Assembly (NCBI RefSeq): GCF_039645565.1
Contig: NZ_CP147914.1
Location: 1,237,573 to 1,301,572, forward strand
Reading direction: 5' to 3'
Source: Sulfurimonas sp. HSL1-2
GTDB lineage: Bacteria > Campylobacterota > Campylobacteria > Campylobacterales > Sulfurimonadaceae
Length of the DNA stretch: 64,000 nt
Every line of letters starts with the position of its first letter. Position 1 is the first letter of the stretch. The notes beneath the pieces are model-generated. The model was not told where the DNA came from and made no database searches. It saw only the letters and a program-made list of their open reading frames with translations. The translations under genes were made by a program, and so were the position numbers. Of the stretch, positions 61,467 through 64,000 are shown in pieces.

Positions 61467-62093
61467 TCAGACAATCTCAAGCAGCGCTGCAGGGTGTTCG
61501 ATGACGATGTCGCCCTCGCCCTCCGCGCTGAAGCCCCAGGTGGAAAAGATGCCGGTGATACCGGCCTGTCGTGCCGCATCGATATCTTTGCTGTTGTCGC
61601 CTACCATCCATGCCCGGTGCTCTCCCGCATGGAATCCGAGCGTATCAAGGATCAGGTGCAGCATCGCCGGATCGGGCTTCGACGCCCCGGCGATATCCGG
61701 ACCGACGATATGCTCAAAGTATCCCGCCAGGCCGAGATGGGTGATCATCCGCGTCGCAAAGCTGCTCGGGGCATTCGTCGCCACGGCAAGCCGAACCCCG
61801 CCTGCGTGCAGCGTCTCGACCGTTTCCCTTATCCCCGGATAAAGGACGGGGTTCTTGATGCACTGCTCATGATAGTGGGCCTCGAACAGCTCGCGGTCGC
61901 GCGCCTCGTAGGTCTCCGTTCCGTAAAAAAGTTTGGGCAGGTTGCGCAGGGGACGGTTGATCCACTCGACGACGCTGCGGCTCTCTACCGCCGGCAGCGC
62001 ATGGTTCACGGCGCGGACATGGTTGATGGAACAGGTGATGTCCTGCTGCGAATCGATCAGCGTTCCGTCCATGTCAAAGATCACAATACGCAT
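61467..62093 (-). CDS. HAD hydrolase, phosphoglycolate phosphatase-like
   Basis: A 208-residue HAD subfamily IA phosphatase: motif I FDMDGTLIDS (Asp9, Asp11), motif II (ATNAPSSFA), motif III/IV (SKPDPAM, WMVGDNSKDIDAARQAG). Phosphoglycolate phosphatase is the usual annotation, but substrates vary. ATG at 62093 behind GGGAAG; an in-frame start at 62174 is less likely. Confidence 0.82.
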   Translation of the reverse strand: MRIVIFDMDGTLIDSQQDITCSINHVRAVNHALPAVESRSVVEWINRPLRNLPKLFYGTETYEARDRELFEAHYHEQCIKNPVLYPGIRETVETLHAGGVRLAVATNAPSSFATRMITHLGLAGYFEHIVGPDIAGASKPDPAMLHLILDTLGFHAGEHRAWMVGDNSKDIDAARQAGITGIFSTWGFSAEGEGDIVIEHPAALLEIV

Positions 62094-62203
62094 GTTTTTC
62101 TTCCCTACCGGTGATTTCGCGCTATTATAGCGAAGCCGTTTTCCGGGGCGTATTACGTGACGTTTCTGTATCAAATTGCAGTGACATATTTAAACATTTT
62201 GGG

Positions 62204-62209
62204 TACAAT
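62204..62209 (+). promoter_or_regulatory. -10 box of mlaA (near-leaderless)
   Basis: TACAAT ends 10 bases before the mlaA ATG; the leader would be only a few bases and no ribosome site is visible. Confidence 0.45.
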
Positions 62210-62219
62210 CGTGAAATTT

Positions 62220-63035
62220 ATGAAAAGACTGTTTTTAACGATGATATTGGGGTTTTCGCTGCTTTATTCCCAGGAGGGAGCATCGGCCGCACCCGCCCCG
62301 TCAGACCAGATCGGCCCCCTTGCACACCTCTCCGGTCCCGAAGACGAGGTCTTCGACGACGGCTTTGACATCGGGGGCTTCGAAGATGAGTTTACGGATG
62401 TGGCCGCGGAACCGGTCTATGACCCGCTCGAAGGGTACAACCGTTGGATGACCGGCTTTAACAACACCCTCTTCGATTACCTCCTCGATCCGGTCATCAG
62501 TACCTACAATTTCATCCTGCCCGAACCGATCCGGGTCTCCATCAACAATATTTTCAACAACCTCTATTACCCCGTCAGCCTGGTCAACAACCTCCTGCAG
62601 CTCAAATTCGAGTACGCGCTGAGCGAGACCGGGCGTTTCATCATCAACTCCACTTTCGGCTTCGCGGGGATGTTCGATACGGCCATGCAGATCGGCGTGG
62701 AACCCCATGTCGAGGACTTCGGCCAGACCCTGGGCCATTACGGCGTCGGGAACGGCATGCCGATCGTCCTTCCCTTCTTCGGTCCGAGCAACCTGCGCGA
62801 CATCACCGGCGATCTGCTCGATTTCTACGTCAACCCTGTCTACTACGTGGAGCCGAGAACGTATAATATTCCCCGCAATACATACGAGGGGTGGGGACTG
62901 GTCGGCGCCAAGCGTTTCAACAAGTTCTCCCTCTACAAACAGGAGTACCTGCAGATCCGCAGGGAAGCCCTGGATTTCTACCCCTTTATGCGCGATGCCT
63001 ACGAGCAGAACCGCAACAAACTGATATCGGAGTAA
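62220..63035 (+). CDS. mlaA: MlaA/VacJ family protein
   Basis: A 271-residue MlaA homologue that extracts mislocalised phospholipids from the outer-membrane outer leaflet. Core: YDPLEGYNRWMTGFNNTLFDYL, PEPIRVSINNIFNNLYYPV, and GHYGVGNGMPIVLPFFGPSNLRD. The N terminus looks like a signal peptide (MKRLFLTMILGFSLLYSQEG) without an obvious lipobox Cys, unlike typical MlaA lipoproteins. The mlaC and MMPL genes follow within a few bases. Confidence 0.9.
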   Translation: MKRLFLTMILGFSLLYSQEGASAAPAPSDQIGPLAHLSGPEDEVFDDGFDIGGFEDEFTDVAAEPVYDPLEGYNRWMTGFNNTLFDYLLDPVISTYNFILPEPIRVSINNIFNNLYYPVSLVNNLLQLKFEYALSETGRFIINSTFGFAGMFDTAMQIGVEPHVEDFGQTLGHYGVGNGMPIVLPFFGPSNLRDITGDLLDFYVNPVYYVEPRTYNIPRNTYEGWGLVGAKRFNKFSLYKQEYLQIRREALDFYPFMRDAYEQNRNKLISE

Positions 63036-63039
63036 CCTT

Positions 63040-63624
63040 ATGAAAAAACTGTTCTATCTTGTCCTCATCTCCCTGCTGCTGCCGCTCTCCGCAGCCGCCA
63101 TGGAAGCCAACGAGATCGGCAGCGTTATGCGCCAGAAGGTCGATGTCGTTTTGTCGATCCTTAACGACCACAATCTGAGCAAAACCGAACGCAACAGCGC
63201 CATTGAAACCGAGATGGACCCCTATTTCGATTTTGTACTGATGGCAAAACTCAGCCTCGGCAAAAGCGGCTGGCAAGAGGCGACCCCCGCGCAGCGCAAA
63301 GAGTACGTCGTGCTCTTCGAACGCCGCATCAAGGACTTCTATATGAGCAAGCTCGACCTCTATAAGGACGAGGTGATCACCCTGGAAACACCACAGGAGG
63401 TCAAGAACCGCATCTATCTCAACAGCTATATCGTCGAAAAGGGCGAGAAGAAAGAGGTGCTTTACAAGTTCTACCATGCCAAAGAGGGGTGGCTCATCTA
63501 CGACGTCGACGTCCTGGGTGTCAGTATCATCCAGTCCTACCGCAGCCAGTTTGCCGGCGAACTCGAGAACGGTTCGATAGAGCAGCTCCTCATCAAGCTG
63601 CGCCAGCCACAGCCTGATGCTTAA
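63040..63624 (+). CDS. mlaC: MlaC/Ttg2D family periplasmic lipid shuttle
   Basis: A 194-residue periplasmic protein with signal peptide MKKLFYLVLISLLLPLSAAA-M and the Tol_Tol_Ttg2 fold (DPYFDFVLMAKLSLGKSGWQ, WLIYDVDVLGVSIIQSYRSQF). It carries phospholipid between MlaA and an inner-membrane complex. Four bases after mlaA; overlaps the next gene by eight bases. Confidence 0.88.
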   Translation: MKKLFYLVLISLLLPLSAAAMEANEIGSVMRQKVDVVLSILNDHNLSKTERNSAIETEMDPYFDFVLMAKLSLGKSGWQEATPAQRKEYVVLFERRIKDFYMSKLDLYKDEVITLETPQEVKNRIYLNSYIVEKGEKKEVLYKFYHAKEGWLIYDVDVLGVSIIQSYRSQFAGELENGSIEQLLIKLRQPQPDA

Positions 63625-64000
63625 ACGCTTCTATACCGGTTTCGTTTTCCGCCACCCGTGGCTCGTCATCGCCATCGTGCTGCTGACGGCGGCAGTGATG
63701 GGAACACAGGCCGTCAAACTCAGTGTTGACGCCTCGGCCGAAACCCTCCTGCTTGAAAACGACAAGGACCTCGCCTACTCCCGCCTCGTCGCCAAACGCT
63801 ACCGCGGCCAGGACTTCCTCGTCATCACCTACACGCCCGAAGCCGACCTGCTCGCCCCGCGGACCCTTGAAGACATACGGACCCTCGCTGCGGCGCTCCT
63901 GAAGATCGAAGGGGTCGACTCCGTCAACTCCATCTTGAACGTGCCGCTCCTGGAGAGCCCCCCGAAACCCGTCAAAGAGCTGCTCGAGAAGATCCCCTCG
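63617..64000 (+). CDS. MMPL/RND-family transporter (3' partial)
   Basis: Start ATG at 63617; 128 residues visible to the window edge. One N-terminal helix (HPWLVIAIVLLTAAVMGTQA), then the start of the periplasmic domain with SVDASAETLLLENDKDLAYS and GQDFLVITYTPEAD, as in MMPL/HpnN-type RND proteins that often follow mlaA-mlaC. In this layout it probably drives lipid traffic in place of an ABC complex. Confidence 0.82.
   Translation, partial: MLKRFYTGFVFRHPWLVIAIVLLTAAVMGTQAVKLSVDASAETLLLENDKDLAYSRLVAKRYRGQDFLVITYTPEADLLAPRTLEDIRTLAAALLKIEGVDSVNSILNVPLLESPPKPVKELLEKIPS

Noticed and set aside
1-64000. CRISPR arrays, insertion sequences, prophage genes, rRNA operon
   Set aside because: No regularly spaced repeats, transposase or phage-like proteins, or rRNA sequences were found by reading the window; one tRNA and rnpB are the only RNA genes seen.

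Overview
The window looks like a chromosomal segment of a Campylobacterota (epsilonproteobacterial) autotroph, most plausibly a GC-rich member of the Sulfurimonas/Sulfurimonadaceae group. This rests on gene families and order: the clustered TCA/reductive-TCA genes icd (monomeric type), mdh, fumC, sucC, sucD, oorD, oorA, oorB, oorC; a Cj0414/Cj0415-like gluconate-dehydrogenase pair; an OM protein of the TIGR04219 type; the short ArgA-type acetyltransferase; and promoters with a strong TATAAT box but little visible -35. Genus-level placement is inference only.

Layout. Bases 1-4370 are AT-richer than the rest by eye and hold a lasso-peptide-type RiPP locus. It has an HprK-like kinase (5' end outside the window), an asparagine-synthetase-like macrolactam cyclase whose N-terminal Cys is replaced by Ser, a 50-residue precursor gene at 2564-2716, a secreted subtilisin-family protease facing it tail to tail, and a PqqD-like RRE protein. 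The precursor has the W-x-x-P-x-L and T(-2) leader signature and ends in serine, as expected for a kinase-tailored (paeninodin-like) lasso peptide. 4460-8470: OM barrel, then nadK-recN-tatD. 8520-15854: an unbroken plus-strand run for peptidoglycan/LPS/cell shape (mltD, rlpA, hisB, kdsC, lptC, lptA, engB, argA, mreD-like, mrdA) with two amino-acid genes embedded in it. 15869-23585: cation antiporter, ybeY, GMC dehydrogenase pair, queC, EAL-HDOD protein, deoxyinosine glycosylase, YgjP-like protease and an exported MsrB-MsrA fusion.

23582-34430 is mostly minus strand: orphan TRAP binding protein, chaA, MurF-N-like protein, metG, fbp, mobB, soluble lytic transglycosylase, yggT, gltX. 34573-37793 holds tRNA-Glu, a 40-residue membrane microprotein, a response regulator with a ribbon-helix-helix tail, and gltA. 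37981-42051: a copA-copB copper pair, a lipoprotein, and a divergent TetR regulator with four evenly spaced operator-like sites. rnpB (RNase P RNA) lies at about 42082-42397 on the minus strand.

42700-52781 (minus) is the central-carbon block. Together with gltA it gives nearly the whole TCA/rTCA cycle, lacking only aconitase and fumarate reductase/succinate dehydrogenase in this window; fbp upstream fits gluconeogenesis from fixed carbon. 52927-64000 is envelope again: mltG, an AsmA-like giant, a porin behind a Fur-box-like site, a flavinylated FMN-binding protein with two membrane partners and ApbE, and finally mlaA-mlaC and the start of an MMPL/RND gene for OM lipid traffic. The most novel parts are the lasso-type locus, the putative iron-responsive flavin electron-transfer module, and the phased TetR operator array.
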